Below are positions 34,001 to 45,420 of a stretch of DNA of 64,000 bases, piece by piece (within the stretch, counting starts at the first letter, position 1; each line of letters starts with the position of its first letter). This stretch comes from Cristatella mucedo. Taxonomy: Eukaryota > Bryozoa > Phylactolaemata > Cristatellidae. The position numbers and the translations under genes are program-made. The stretch lies in contig WPIO01000028.1 of the NCBI GenBank assembly GCA_009760855.2, positions 1,550,001 through 1,614,000 on the forward strand. The letters are read 5' to 3'. The notes under the pieces were generated by a model. It was given only the letters and a program-made list of their open reading frames with translations. It did not search any database and was not told where the DNA came from.

Positions 34001-37000
34001 TCTGTATGCAGGATACCGGTGAGTCATTGTCATCGCTCCTTGAGATAGTACCTATGCGGTTCCCCACCCGGCACTATGCAGTGAGTGTTATGCTGGTACC
34101 TTCGTGACAGGACGTTAGTGATGCCCAATATGGTCTTTGCACATAGCTGAGTGTGTTTCTTACTAAGACAAGTGTGATTATTACTTAGCACAAAGTGGAG
34201 GACAAATTCCGTTGATATTCTCGTTCTTTTTTTACCCAATCGCTTTGTTTTATGCCGTGATTCTGCTGGACAAAAATGTTAGGCTAGAAGGCTTGAGTTT
34301 GGTGGCTTAACTAAAGTGTCATGATCACCGATTTGAGATTATATGGGATTGTCAATCTAGTTCTTGTGGAATCTTAAATTCACGGCCAGCCTCGATTCAG
34401 AAATATTGTTAGTTTGCTTTTGATATACTGCTCAATTATTTGTACAGCTGACCATTGCTTCAAGCACTTCTTCTAGGCAGTCATTAGTATTAGCTACTCA
34501 AAAAATTATTGTTGTGGGACCAGCGATAGGCAAAGTGGGACATAAGAATAAAGTTAGCTGTACGGAAAGTGTTATGCTTATATACTTTCACAATGCCATA
34601 AACTTAATTATACTTTTGTGCTTTTATCAATAATAGTAGAACATTAATGTAGCATCCTATGAATGTTTTTCAGTTTTCATCTTACCAAGTACATGCTGTA
34701 GCTGATGGGGTCATCAGAGTTTACCACCTATTTTTAATGATGGTGAGGACTTATTCAAAACCTGGCATCCCAACCGGCTTGAGTCCATCTGATGGTCTTC
34801 TTACTTTCATTTCTCATCTTGCTGCAGTAAAAGCATGCTGGTAACCCACTTGGCTTCATCAGCAGTTCTAATTGAGCTTGTGATTAGACCTAGGAACATT
34901 TCTCTGGTGCTTAATGTAATATGTACCTTCGTACTGAATGGCCTGAATTCAGTAATGCAAGATTTGGCGAAATTTCGATTATGCAACATTCCAAAAAGCA
35001 GGATTTGATTTATGTTTTCACATTGTGTGCTGTAGATTTGCCACAGAGAAGGTGTAGTAAATTCAGCACTGTAGAAAGGCACTTGCACTTGTAATAACAC
35101 AGCTAAAGCATCAGAATCTCCCTTTTCACTATGAAGATAAAACGCATTGATTTTTAAGATTTGCAGTAGCTTGAGCCTAGCGGCAGCAGCTTTATAAACC
35201 TTTATGGTTCGTTAACCCCTAGTTGCTATTATTGGCCTTGGGTTTCACTTGCACCTTTTAGCATGCCCATCGGTATTGAGGCTAAGTATTGCCTTATTAT
35301 TCTTTTGGTTATTATCTGTGGTTTGGTGAGTTGCAAGACTGTTCACGTGCTTCCGTGTCAGCACACTTACACGTCGCTGGCAAAGTGGGGAGAACTTGTC
35401 GTGATTCTCCCGTGATTTAGACCCTAGCAAGATCTTAATGGAGATCATGCAACGGCAAAGATGGTCAAAATACCATTCTGTAATGCCTAGCATTCTTAGC
35501 CTGCATTTTTTGGGTTATCGCTTGTGATTGCAAATATTTCTTCTTTCAAGCTGGGTTTAATGGACAGTGATAGCCGAAAAAAGACGGCCAAACATAATAA
35601 ACGGGCATACGTCGTGACGTGCCAGATGCCATCATGGGATGTGACTGCAGGGTTGTCCTCTATCGAATCTGATCTTTTCGTTTTAAGGCATTCTTATTTT
35701 AGTTGTGTTTCACTTCACTGACGAGTATATAGTCCCATTGCTTTGGCCAATGTCGTGTGAAAGCAGTCATATGCCACTGCTTCTGCCACCTCTGCTGCTT
35801 CAAATGCTACTGATGTTGCTGTGCCCCGGATTTCTGCTGAACTGTCGACTCAAGGACAAGCTGATCGTTTAGATGCCACATGTGGTACTGTGTATTATTT
35901 TTTCTGGATTTGTTGAATTTGACTTCACTGAATGTGACTGACGGTCACAGGTGGAGGGGGTAAGATGCAAACTTAGCTTGCTTAGCTCATCCCGGTAGAT
36001 TTTTTGTTGATATGTGTGGAGTGATTTAGCCTTCTCACATTTTAAAAGGCGACCTGATACCTCGATCTGTGTTTTTTTATTTCTTGATGAATTGGCCATC
36101 GAGGTCTCTGTCTGCTCCATAGTGTGCCACTATCCGTCAGCCCCTTGACATTATTGAGTATGTGCGCTTATATAAATCTCACAAGATCTACTCTAGCCCT
36201 GTGTGGTGATCTTAAAGACCTGCGTGCAGATCAACCATGTTTACTGTATATGGGCCGGCATTGTTGACAAAGTGTTTGCAATAGCATTTATTGGCCAGCA
36301 AATGAATTAGTAGCCACATTACACCATAAGTCGATGTGTAGATCTTTACATATCATTTGTTATTGCTATTCTATATACTATAGGTATGACCATGGTTATC
36401 TTCTAATATGTATAATAATACATGTATATATACATATATATATGTGCGTGTGTGCGTGTGTGTGTGTGTGTGTATGTGTGTGTGTACTTGTTTTGTTACT
36501 TAAGATGTTTTGGTGGAGTGCTTTTTTTAACTGTAATCAAGTGATTTATAACTGTGAGCAAGCAAATACTTTTTTATTGATGGTTTGCTAGTGTCGCTGA
36601 GGATTTACTGCCCTGCAATTGCTAGCTCAGCTGATTCCGGGTGGGAATGAATGCTCTAGTTCAGAATAGCTGAAGCATCAGTGCTATTGTGTGCTTTGAA
36701 GCTGATGGACTGTGTAGAGCTGGTGCTGCTTCTGTCTGGTGTAGTTAGTGTCTCTTTCGATTTGTGCTGCTGCTGCTTGATATTCCCCTACAAACTCTCA
36801 GTTTCTCAGCTGCAATGTTGTGTTCTTTGGCAATTTGTGGTGCATCTCATTCTGTCGATGGGATGGTTTGGAGGTTGGCCCTGCTTCCCTTGTTACAGCC
36901 TGTGTGAAGCAGACATTGCCACTTTCGACGCAAGCATAAACACTACTCATCTGCAGGAGTGTCTGAATCAGTTGCTCCGTCTGTACGACTTGCTGGAAAA

Positions 37001-38933
37001 GGCTAGCAAGCAACTGCCGGCAACGGCTGTGCAAGGCCCTGTACGGGATGGTCTCAGTGCTGCTCCGTGGCAGCAGAACCGCTGCGAGTTCGAGAGCTAT
37101 TATGTACTGTACAACTTGGGCGAGCCCGGCGCTCTGCGGCACTTCCTGCAGTTGCCTCCCGAGCTCAGGTACGTCTGTCTTGCTGGCATATGCTGTAGAC
37201 GCCTGCTCTTTTGGCTGCCTCGAGCGAGAGAGTGCTATGTCTGAAGGGTCAATCCTACTCGGCAGTTGATTTTTCCGAAAAGCAACTGATCGCCTGTAAG
37301 AGCTGAATGAGTGGCCTTAGCCTGAGGTTCTGACCGCGATGAAGTGACTCCGAACTCATCTTAAACTCCCTGACCAAGAGGCGGCTGCCTTTTCCTGTAT
37401 TGCATTTCCTTCTCTAGGAAAAGGCAAGCAGCATGATGCTGTAGCTTTGCTGTAGCGATGTCTGCATCATATTTCTTAGTTCTTGTGCCTCATCGGTCGG
37501 CAGCCAGCTCTGTTCGAAGCCGATTTGCAGATGACCTCGAGTCGTCATGCTTCTGTTGTTGACAGCAGACACTCCTGCATGCTTTTCTTCTGCACAGCTT
37601 GCAGTTAGGCAAACTGACGAATGACCTTGGCGAAGCTGAAAGGCCTTGAAAAAACCCGAAGGGCCGCCGGCAGGATGCTGTCACTATGTGGTGATACGTA
37701 GAAGTGAGCTTCAAACGGCTCCTGTTGGGTAGAATCTGCAAATAGTGAAGAATGCGAGCCCCTGAACTTGCGCGTACAGAGAGGGGAAAGCTTGCCCATA
37801 TGCCTTGGCAGACCGGCGTCGGAAGTCTGTTCCTCCGAGATGTATCGGTTAGTCATTCCCATAGCTTCCGTGGGAGGCGAAGCCCAAGCAGCCGTTCTCT
37901 TGCCTCTGGTAATTTGGCTGGTGGCTTATCGAAGTCTGTCAACGTCTCTAGCTTTGTTGCACAGTCGTTGCAGAACTGGCATTGGGTCAGGCATGCTCCA
38001 GAGGACGATCCCTCGTGTCGAGCACCCTGCCGGAGGCACAAGCCACGGCTTTCCATTATTTGATGGAAAGTGCACGGTCAAAGTAGGAAACTGCCCACTG
38101 CTTTTTACACGATGTCGATTCGCAAAAAGACATCCTGAATTCTGAATTTTTCTCTCTTGCCAATCCGGGTGCAGCTTGGTGCAGTGCTGCGAGTGCCATT
38201 GATTTTCTCGTGGTTGTTTCCTCTGCCGTCACTTGCTTGTGGATTACATCTTTCAACGTCATACCGTGGAGTAGGATGGGCTTCTGGCATCTCTGGTGCG
38301 ACCCGTTGTTGCAGGAATACCAGAATTTTGAATGTGGCTTGGCAGCTGAACAGGTGCTTTATGGAGTGCAATTATGTGCGTCTGTTTCGAATTGTTAGCA
38401 AAGAGTTGAGTGCTCTCCAGTGCTGCGCTCTTCATCATCACGTTTCACGACTGTGGAAGTAAGTAAGCTTCATTCTGCCCAGTATCCACGCGTTGCATTT
38501 CAGTTGATCGCTGGCAATGGATAGTATCCATAATGCTATTTCGACGAACTGCTGCCTAGATGTGGCTGAGGCGGTTCTTTGAAGAACGGATTGCATGAAT
38601 CAGAAGACAATATCGCATGTCAGTGTAAGATTTACTTGCCCTTTCAGGGCATCGCTCAGGACGTACTGTGCTGCATTCTCAAGCAAGCTGTGCAGATATC
38701 CGCTAGGCAAATATTGCCAGGCACTCTGCATCCACCGTGAAGAATGGCTAGCCCAGCTAGCAAATGCACACGGCTGTGTCTGCTCAGAAGGTCAGCTTGC
38801 CTTTCAAAGGGTCTGTTGGAAAGAAAATGGTGAGGTGAGCAGTCCCGCTGTTGGTGAAATCACTGCGTTGCCATCTCGCCTCCTGCCACACACCTCTACT
38901 GCAGGCCAGCACTCTGCAGCAGTGCTCGGGTAG
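28064..38933 (+). CDS. SAC3D1: SAC3D1/SHD1-like SAC3 (GANP) domain protein, 7 exons
   Basis: Exons that join in frame: 28064-28149, 33247-33309, 33557-33685, 33857-34018, 36899-37168, 38315-38458 and 38648-38933; about 379 aa, similar to vertebrate SAC3D1. Family hallmarks in order: GACSSMCPEAE near residue 17, REKERLLHPFEVVAGTH (30-46), KVVKEFTRSAAGK (56-68), PPVLILTVDYLLEA (79-92), FISNRLRAVRQDL (about 104-116), YYVLYNLGEPGALRHFLQLP (about 213-232) and MECNYVRLFRIV (about 252-263). The SAC3/GANP fold is shared with the TREX-2 scaffold, but the short length and the LYNLG segment favour SAC3D1, which in mouse (Shd1) is centrosomal and needed for centrosome duplication. The start is fixed by an in-frame TAA immediately upstream. 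The last exon could instead splice at GAG|GTGAGC near 38835, but I found no convincing further exon. Confidence 0.88.
30215..30700 (-). mobile_element. LINE-A fragment interrupted by SINE-B
   Basis: LINE-A 3' sequence in minus orientation at 30222-30400 (TATAGCAGCACCCGAGGAG) and 30593-30700 (CCAGGCTTTGGGAGCATAC), separated by a SINE-B insertion. It lies in SAC3D1 intron 1; 28150-30214 shows no recognised feature. Confidence 0.65.
30404..30592 (+). mobile_element. SINE-B (tRNA-derived), copy 1
   Basis: It starts GGTGAGCCGTGACGGCACAC and has a perfect box B (GGTTCGATTCC), an 11-bp inverted repeat with a 2-nt centre at 30443-30466, and a shared body (CGCCACTGCAA..., GGCTCTTCTGT) ending in a TTATT-rich tail. 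It is inserted in a LINE-A. Confidence 0.85.
30750..31075 (+). mobile_element. LINE-B 3' UTR copy
   Basis: It matches the larger copy at 41694-41975: GACATCTACTTTCCTGCTAC, CTTCCTTGCTACTCACTTCC and ATGGCTTTGTGGAATAG, with the ACATTACACTG terminus. Confidence 0.8.
31164..31797. mobile_element. MITE-like nonautonomous DNA transposon
   Basis: Terminal inverted repeats of about 28 bp face each other. The left end begins GAGCCCGATGGCGGTAACCC at 31164, and the right end is its inverted counterpart at 31770-31797, with three mismatches. AATT flanks both ends (31160-31163 and 31798-31801), a likely target duplication. Internal reading frames are short and give no recognisable transposase. It sits in SAC3D1 intron 1. 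Confidence 0.75.
31900..32030 (+). mobile_element. SINE-C (tRNA-derived), copy 1
   Basis: TAGCCCAGGGGTATGGCGC (box A-like) and GTTGTGGGCTCGACTCC (box B-like) followed by a body unlike SINE-B. The head resembles 44385-44460 on the minus strand. Confidence 0.6.
32984..33055 (-). mobile_element. LINE-A 3' terminus
   Basis: AATAATAAT, then TATAGCACCCCAAGAGAAC and TTAATCTCTGTCTAGCTGC, about 190 bp before SAC3D1 exon 2. Confidence 0.7.
34019..36898 (+). other. SAC3D1 intron 4
   Basis: A 2.9-kb intron between GTGAGT at 34019 and the acceptor at 36898. I see no repeat family member in it except a TG microsatellite at about 36443-36485. The SAC3D1 exon after it was placed at 36899, not 36913, because only that acceptor preserves phase. 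Confidence 0.6.
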
Positions 38934-39239
38934 TGGTAGCATACCAACCGCCTCGCTAAAGAGCGGCCTCGGGCGACTCCTAGCGTGGTGTGAAATGTGG
39001 ACCTTTACCTGATTTCTCCGTGATACTTTCGGGTATTCCGCTGCTATCTTCGCTGTAACTGTTTATGAGCTGTCCTCGGATTTGCTACACCAAACAGGAC
39101 CTGCTTTATTCTATCAGTCCATGCGTTCTGACGAGGTTGGTGGCGGGTTGCAATTGTTGTTTGCGAATCGTTTGGCTATAAGATGTGCAGTTTTTTGCAC
39201 AGGCCATCGTTTGAATCGGTTGCAATCAGGTCTTCATCA

Positions 39240-41975
39240 AAGACAATGCCTCTCACTGTTGTGATATACTGGTCCCCTTCTGGCTGTATAAACTTGTTTA
39301 TAGAGGAGTTTTCAGAGTTCATCACTAAAATATTTGTGTGACAGGCCGTTACTGATTATAGGAGACTTCAATATTCACGCTGACAACCCTAGTAACAGCC
39401 AGGTCTGCTCATTTCTTGACTGTCTGGAGAATTTTGGCTTGGTCCAACACGTTAATCAAACCACCCACGTCGGTGGCCACATTCTAGATCTCGTGATCAC
39501 TAAGCATGTCCTCCCCACTGACCTTGTGGTGTGCCCAATGACCCTCTCAGATCATTGTTCGGCCTCGTTTACTGTTTCTGCTCCCTTGTACGTACAGGGT
39601 AATGTCGAACTTGTCAAACGACGTAACTTACAAAGCATTGACACTGACAAGTTTTTGAAATCTTTTTGTGATGCAGGTCTTCTTGATCTGCATTCAGACT
39701 CGACCGGCAGCCTCGATACCCTCACTGATGCTATGAACATAACACTCAGGGGTGCTCTTGACAAGCATACTCCCGTTCGCTCTATCCGTGTTCGAAGTCG
39801 TGGAGATTCCTTTCAATTTACAAAAAAACTCCAAAAGATGCATCGGGTTAAGTGCAGGCTTGAACGTCGTTTCAAGAAATCAGGGTCTGATGCAGATCTA
39901 GTCAATTTCAAAGACTTCCTTCGAGTTTACACCCGAAAGCTTAAAAAACCTCGGCTTCTTTTTTCATCTGAAAGCTGAGTTCCTGCCAATCGGATCCTAA
40001 ACGGGTAGACAGTAAACCATTTACTGGCCAATGCTGTGAGGTCAGACTCCCCCAGATATTAAGGGCTCAACCGAAAATTTTTCAGCCTTCTTTACTGAAA
40101 AATTGTGCACATTCGTGCCTCCATTAAGCCCCCCCCCCCGACTAAAGCAATCGCGGTTCCACAGCCTGTGGCCTTTCTTAAAAGGTTCTCCGAGGTTTCT
40201 GCACACGATGTGGCTACCTTAATAAGGTCTTGCAAAATGAGCTCGTCTCCTGAAGACCCTATCTTCACCTCTACCTTCATCTCTGTGGTCTTCACTGGCA
40301 GACCAACTTAGCCCTGCCATAACTAAGATTTGTAATGCTTCTTTGGGAAAAGGGGTCGTCCCCAAGTCCTTCAAATCGGCCATCGTTAGCCCCATTTTTA
40401 AAAAGCCTGGATTAGACACAGAGGTCCTTGCAAACTATCGCCCAGTTTCCCTTCTTCCTTTCTTATCAAAGGTTCTTGAAAAAAATTGTTGCTAAGCACC
40501 TGGTTGAACACATTGAAAATAATGTAATGTCAGAAACATTTCAATCAGGGTTCAAGAGGCAGCACTCCTCTGAAACTGCTCTCATCCGTGTTAACAATGA
40601 CATTCTACGTGGCAACGACGACGGGAATGTCACTGCCTAGCTCTGCTAGATCTGTCTGCTGCCTTCGACACCATTGATCACGAAGTTCTACTTGAACGAT
40701 TGAGAACAACGATTGGTCTTGCAGAAGAAGCACTGGCATGGTTTAAATCGTTCTTGTCTGATCGTGTTCAATCCGTGTCGTGTGGGGTCAGGTCTTACAC
40801 ACGAGAAGGGTCGCCTGTGGAGTCCCTCAAGGGTCTGTACTCGGTCCAGTGCTGTTCATTTATACTCAACCTCTGGGAAAAGTGATTAAGGCCCATGGAA
40901 TAAGCTATCACTTTTATGCTGACGATACTCAGCTGTATTTGTCATTCAAACCGTCTGAATCTGCTGCAGCAACTGAGAAACTGAATGCTTGCCTTTCCGA
41001 TATTCGATCCTGGATGTCGGAAAACTTCCTGAAATAAATGATGATAAAACCGAACTGCTGCTCATAGGACCCCTTAAGCGTGTGGCTGGATTAAAATGCT
41101 TTGCTCTTCTAATAGGTGATGCTATTGTGCGACCATCACCACGTGCTCGAAATTTAAGTGTCGTTTTCGACAGCTGCCTCGATTTTAAAAGCTGCATTCA
41201 GAAGACTGCTTCTACAGCTAGCCATCACATCCGACCCCTATCTAAGATTAGGACCCGTCTCCCACAGTTGCTTGTACAAAATTTAACAAGCTCCTTAGTT
41301 CAGTCTTGGCTTGATTTTTGTAATTCCCTTTTGGCTGGGCTACCAAAGAAAGCAATTATGCCACTGCAGCAGACTATGAATATGGCTGCAAGGCTAGTCT
41401 TCAAGTCCCTGAGGTTTGAGCACGTGTCTCCTTTACTAAAAGAGCTAGGATGGTTGCCGGTTGAGCAACGGATACAGAGCAAAGTTCTTACGCTGACCCA
41501 CAAGGCCAGCCACGGCTTGGCTCCTTCGTACCTAGCTGATCTGCTGCATCAGTTTCAGCCTGTTCGCGCACTCAGGTCCACGTTTGCGTGAACAATAAAT
41601 TAGCGGTCCCATTCCTCCTCTTAAAGACCGTTGGCGATAGAAGCTTTAGCTCTGCAGGTCCAAGACTGTGGAACTCGCTCCCATAATTCTTACGCATCGA
41701 CAACTACTCTCCTACTGCCGACTATGGCGAAACCTTTTCAGCGGTTCTGAGCTGCTACTTCCATGCTACTCACTACCTCAACTGCTCTGCTGACTCTGCT
41801 ATGCTTCCCACTTTCTCTTTGTTGCATGAGACGAAGTCTGTTGGTTACCGAATGCGTACCGAAAGCCGCTTAGGCTGTGAGTGTGCTATACAAAACTCTC
41901 CTGCGTAACACCCACGTGGTCTTTATGGCTTTGTGGAGTTACAGACGGAGATACATTACATTACATTGCCACCGA
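39240..41975 (+). mobile_element. LINE-B with endonuclease and RT remnants
   Basis: The most complete LINE-B. The endonuclease C-terminal part is at about 39334-39560 (LLIIGDFNIHADNP, later SDHCSASF). RT motifs are [13 protein letters not shown] near 40645 and [14 protein letters not shown] near 40905, with the C-terminal segment VLTLTHKASHGLAPSYLADL near 41485. The 3' UTR ends in an ATTAC-type repeat at about 41955-41970. Stops and frameshifts (for example 39976 and 40638) and the missing 5' end show it is dead. It begins within about 310 bp of the SAC3D1 stop. Type CR1/L2-like, distinct from LINE-A. Confidence 0.9.
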
Positions 41976-42892
41976 CAAATCTGGCAACCTATATTCCCGA
42001 CGTTACGTCCATTGTACCTCTTTTGTGGTGGGCATTGTTTGCAAGCATGCGAGCTCAAAGCCTGCAGCTGACTGACTGACACGTGGTGGCCTCGATGTGG
42101 TCGGCCACGAGTTATCTCTTCTCGGTTGCTTCTGTGCGACCGGCTATCGATTTGAATAATTAACCTATCGCATTCTGCAATCGCGGCACGTACGTGTATT
42201 GCCTCCTATTAGGTATGAAAGCCAGTATTGCTGCCTTATCCGAACGGAATCGAATCGTAAATTTAAAAACGCTTTTTTCCAGGCAGGGCCAAGGGTCCAA
42301 GTGCCGAAAATGGTTCACTTCTGCAAAGAGTGGAGCCCTCACTATCTAATTTACCCTTCTCAAACCACCGAGGGCTGTGCCTCGTAAAGCTTTCCGGCTT
42401 AAACGACTGCAGACGTCTCAGTCGTGATTTCGAGTAGCACGAGGGTGTGCGAGAATGATCGCGATTTAACTTGCAGGCGTTCCGACGAGTTGGCTTTTTA
42501 ACTCAGATTACTCAGTGAACTTTCGGGCTCCGAATTTGCCAACTTACTCGGTGCATTCTAAAACTAACATTCATTCACTCAGCTCACCTTAACCCCAATG
42601 CATAAGCGGTTCAGTCAGACCCACGAAATGCTCAATCTGCTTAATGCAAATTGTTATTGTAGGCTAGAACCGTTGGAATGCCCCCTCCGTGTAGGAAAGA
42701 CAACGGATGCGCATTGCAGCTGCCAGGAGGGCCACTCCAAGTCGCTGCTCGAAGATCAGCTTGGTTTGTCCTGTAGGACTTTTTTTTGTCCTAGCCGAAG
42801 GTCGGAGTGTAGGCCCACTCCACCCGATGCTGAAACCAGCCTGCCTTGTTGGCATGTGGCTGAATGATAAGCAACTGCGACGGTACTGGTTT

Positions 42893-42975
42893 TAATAATA
42901 ATAATAATAATAATACACATGATGAAGCGCCCTCAGAGAACTCAATCTTTTTCTTGGCGCCTTACATTTGCTTTC
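42893..42975 (-). mobile_element. LINE-A 3' terminus
   Basis: (AAT)n followed by GATGAAGCGCCCTCAGAGAAC and TTTCTTGGCGCCTTACATTTG; only the 3' end is present. 41976-42892 and 42976-44384 show no other recognised feature. Confidence 0.8.
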
Positions 42976-44384
42976 ATGACTTCAAAGGTAAATTGTTGGC
43001 AGTGAGCATTATACCATCAGTATCAGGCTTGATGAACAAACCCCACTCCTTCCCCAGAAAAATTAGGCCGGAAGCAATTGACTGAAATGTGTATCACGTA
43101 ACATTAAGAAGAAGCATTATATTGCGTGCGTACACACCTCCAGGAACGATTTGGTGTGACAGAAACAGCAGTCCAATCGCACTCCAGCTCCACTCAGTGG
43201 GCTAGGTATACGTTGCTTCGCTAACCCTTGGCTTTCTAACACTAACGTGCTTGCACTCTGGATGTCGTCGTTTATTTTCAGAACCTTAGAACAATGCATG
43301 CACGAGCACAGCGTATGGGGGATCCAGAAGTAGAACTCCTGCCCGAACAACTGAAGTGTCCGTGATTGAAGCATCCGTGATGGCTGGACCCTGGTAGTAC
43401 TCGGTTCTGTCAGAGGTCAGAGTTGGTCAGGGGTCCTGGCACGGGTATCTTGCCCTGTGGTGGTGCCGCGGCTATGCGTCTTCAGCCTAATCTATGCTAA
43501 AAACCCGCCCTGTCTGTAGATGCATTTAACATACGTGTGTATTACTATCAATGGGTTCTTTTTTCGAAGCCGCCATACTTGGTGCCTGCTATGCATAGTG
43601 CGGCTGCACCCGCAACTTGCTAGAGCGTTGTGACCAAAAAGTGGTTGTTTGAGTGCTTAGTGATGCATTGCTTATAGTGTGTGCAGTCATCTATATAGCT
43701 GGTCCATAACGTTTAGTTTTTACTATCAGTTGTCTGCATTGTTGGCTCGTGCATCTTTGTTGTAGTTTCCTGTCGTTCATCTCCCGCTTTTTGACAGCAA
43801 GATTGGCTTGACACCACTTGCAGCACTTTTGACCGGACGCTCGGGCAGCCTCGTCTTGGCAGTCTAACTCGAGTTGATGTTACAGTGCTAGTGCAGTGCG
43901 TGCATGCAGCCGGTGCAATGTGCATGTGCTACACTCGCTCCCTGCTGCTCGTTTTATATGCTTCTATTGTATACACGTTGAGTTTTTCTGCATTTTTGCT
44001 GCTCTGAAATAGACAAGTAGTGGTGCCTCTGAATATCTCCTTTGTTAATGCACTCATCTGTTTAGCAGACACCGTATTACTCGTGCTATGCGACTCTATC
44101 GAGGCTTGTGCATTTCCTAGTAATTTCTTTCGGAGATGCACTTTCGCTGCCTCGCATTGCATGCACGACATATTCTGTTGTCCAGAGGAATTTCGCAGTC
44201 GTCAAAACACATTGAAATGGAGCGGTATCTCAACGGAAGGCAAACGCGTAATCTAAAGCCCTCCGGCATCGTTCGAATTAAGTGCTCGCGAACGTCCTGC
44301 ACGTTGTGCTTCCCAAGCTTTAAATTATAGAGACAGACGATCCTTAACATCCTTCACCGCCGCTTGCCTCAGGCTACAAAGGAT

Positions 44385-44460
44385 TGTCCGCTGCATGATT
44401 CGAACCCTCGGCCTGGGTCGTTAAGTACCATCGCTTTACCCCTGGGCTAAGCCCGAGGTT
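44385..44460 (-). mobile_element. SINE-C head, copy 2
   Basis: On the minus strand: TTAGCCCAGGGGTAAAGCG (box A-like) and GAGGGTTCGAATCATGC (box B). The head matches 31900-31970. Confidence 0.55.
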
Positions 44461-44689
44461 TTCTTTGTGGTTGATATCGGCAGATTGGCTTGAACAGTCC
44501 AACCGCGAAAATCTCATTAAGACAATTTTTCAGTATAATTAAATAGCTTCTGAACACAATGGCTTTGTGTTATATGTCGTTGTCTTGCCTGAAACTGAAA
44601 TTCGGCCCGAAAATCGCATTGTGCAGGGTAGCATTATGAAGCAGTCCTAATTAGATACGTGGCGTCGCGATGCTAGGAGAGACCGAAAA

Positions 44690-45420
44690 CGGCTCGCCCA
44701 CTCTGTCGCTCTTGAAGCAGCCCAATACCACTACGCCTTTCCTCCTAATTTCAACATTTTCTTTCAAGCTACGTGTCAGTCTTCGTTTGTTTCGACTCAA
44801 GATTCTGACACTTACATTTAAGTCCCTCCACTCTATCGCCTTTGCCTACCTATCGGAATTAGTTTGACATCAGGCCACCTGTCGCACCACCCAATATTCT
44901 GACTAGTCAATTTTTTGGGCCCCGAGTAGATCAAGCCTTCATATGCTATGCTCCCGCAACTAGGAACTCATTACCCGCCGATATCGTACCATTTCCTGAT
45001 TTGACGATATTGAAAAAGCTAAAACCTCCCTGTTCCTCGCAGCCTTTGCTCTGTCAAAGTGAATTCTCATTTGTACGCTTGTGCGTTACTGAACTATCTA
45101 CATTGCGACCATAAAGGTACGTGCGATATGCTGTCTTATGAGCCTGTCATTGTTTCTAGTTCGTCTTGAGTTTTTGACTGTGAAAGATGCAATACATGTT
45201 GCTAACCAGAGGTCCTGCTAACCAGCGGTCGCTAGAGTCTTCGTGTTTCTTTTGCGTGCTTGCCTAAGCACGATACTCGTGTTGCTTTTGCCAGCTTGCC
45301 TAAGCACGACACCTTACCTGTCGTCAAGTATTGGTTATTACTTCCTTTCCACGGATTCGCAGAGCGCCTGAGTAGAGATTCTGTTCTCTTAAGGTGCTGC
45401 GTGAAAGACTAGGCAATTTA
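44690..45420 (+). mobile_element. LINE-A decayed fragment
   Basis: The plus strand reads LKILTLTFKSLHSIAFAYLS near 44800 and NSLPADI-like remnants near 44960, running to an AAGGTGCTGCGTG-type end near 45400. It is highly diverged. Confidence 0.6.

Noticed and set aside
36681-36898. Extension of SAC3D1 exon 5 upstream, to the start of its open frame
   Set aside because: The acceptor at 36898 gives the phase and the conserved RLCEAD junction; upstream residues are hydrophobic chance coding.
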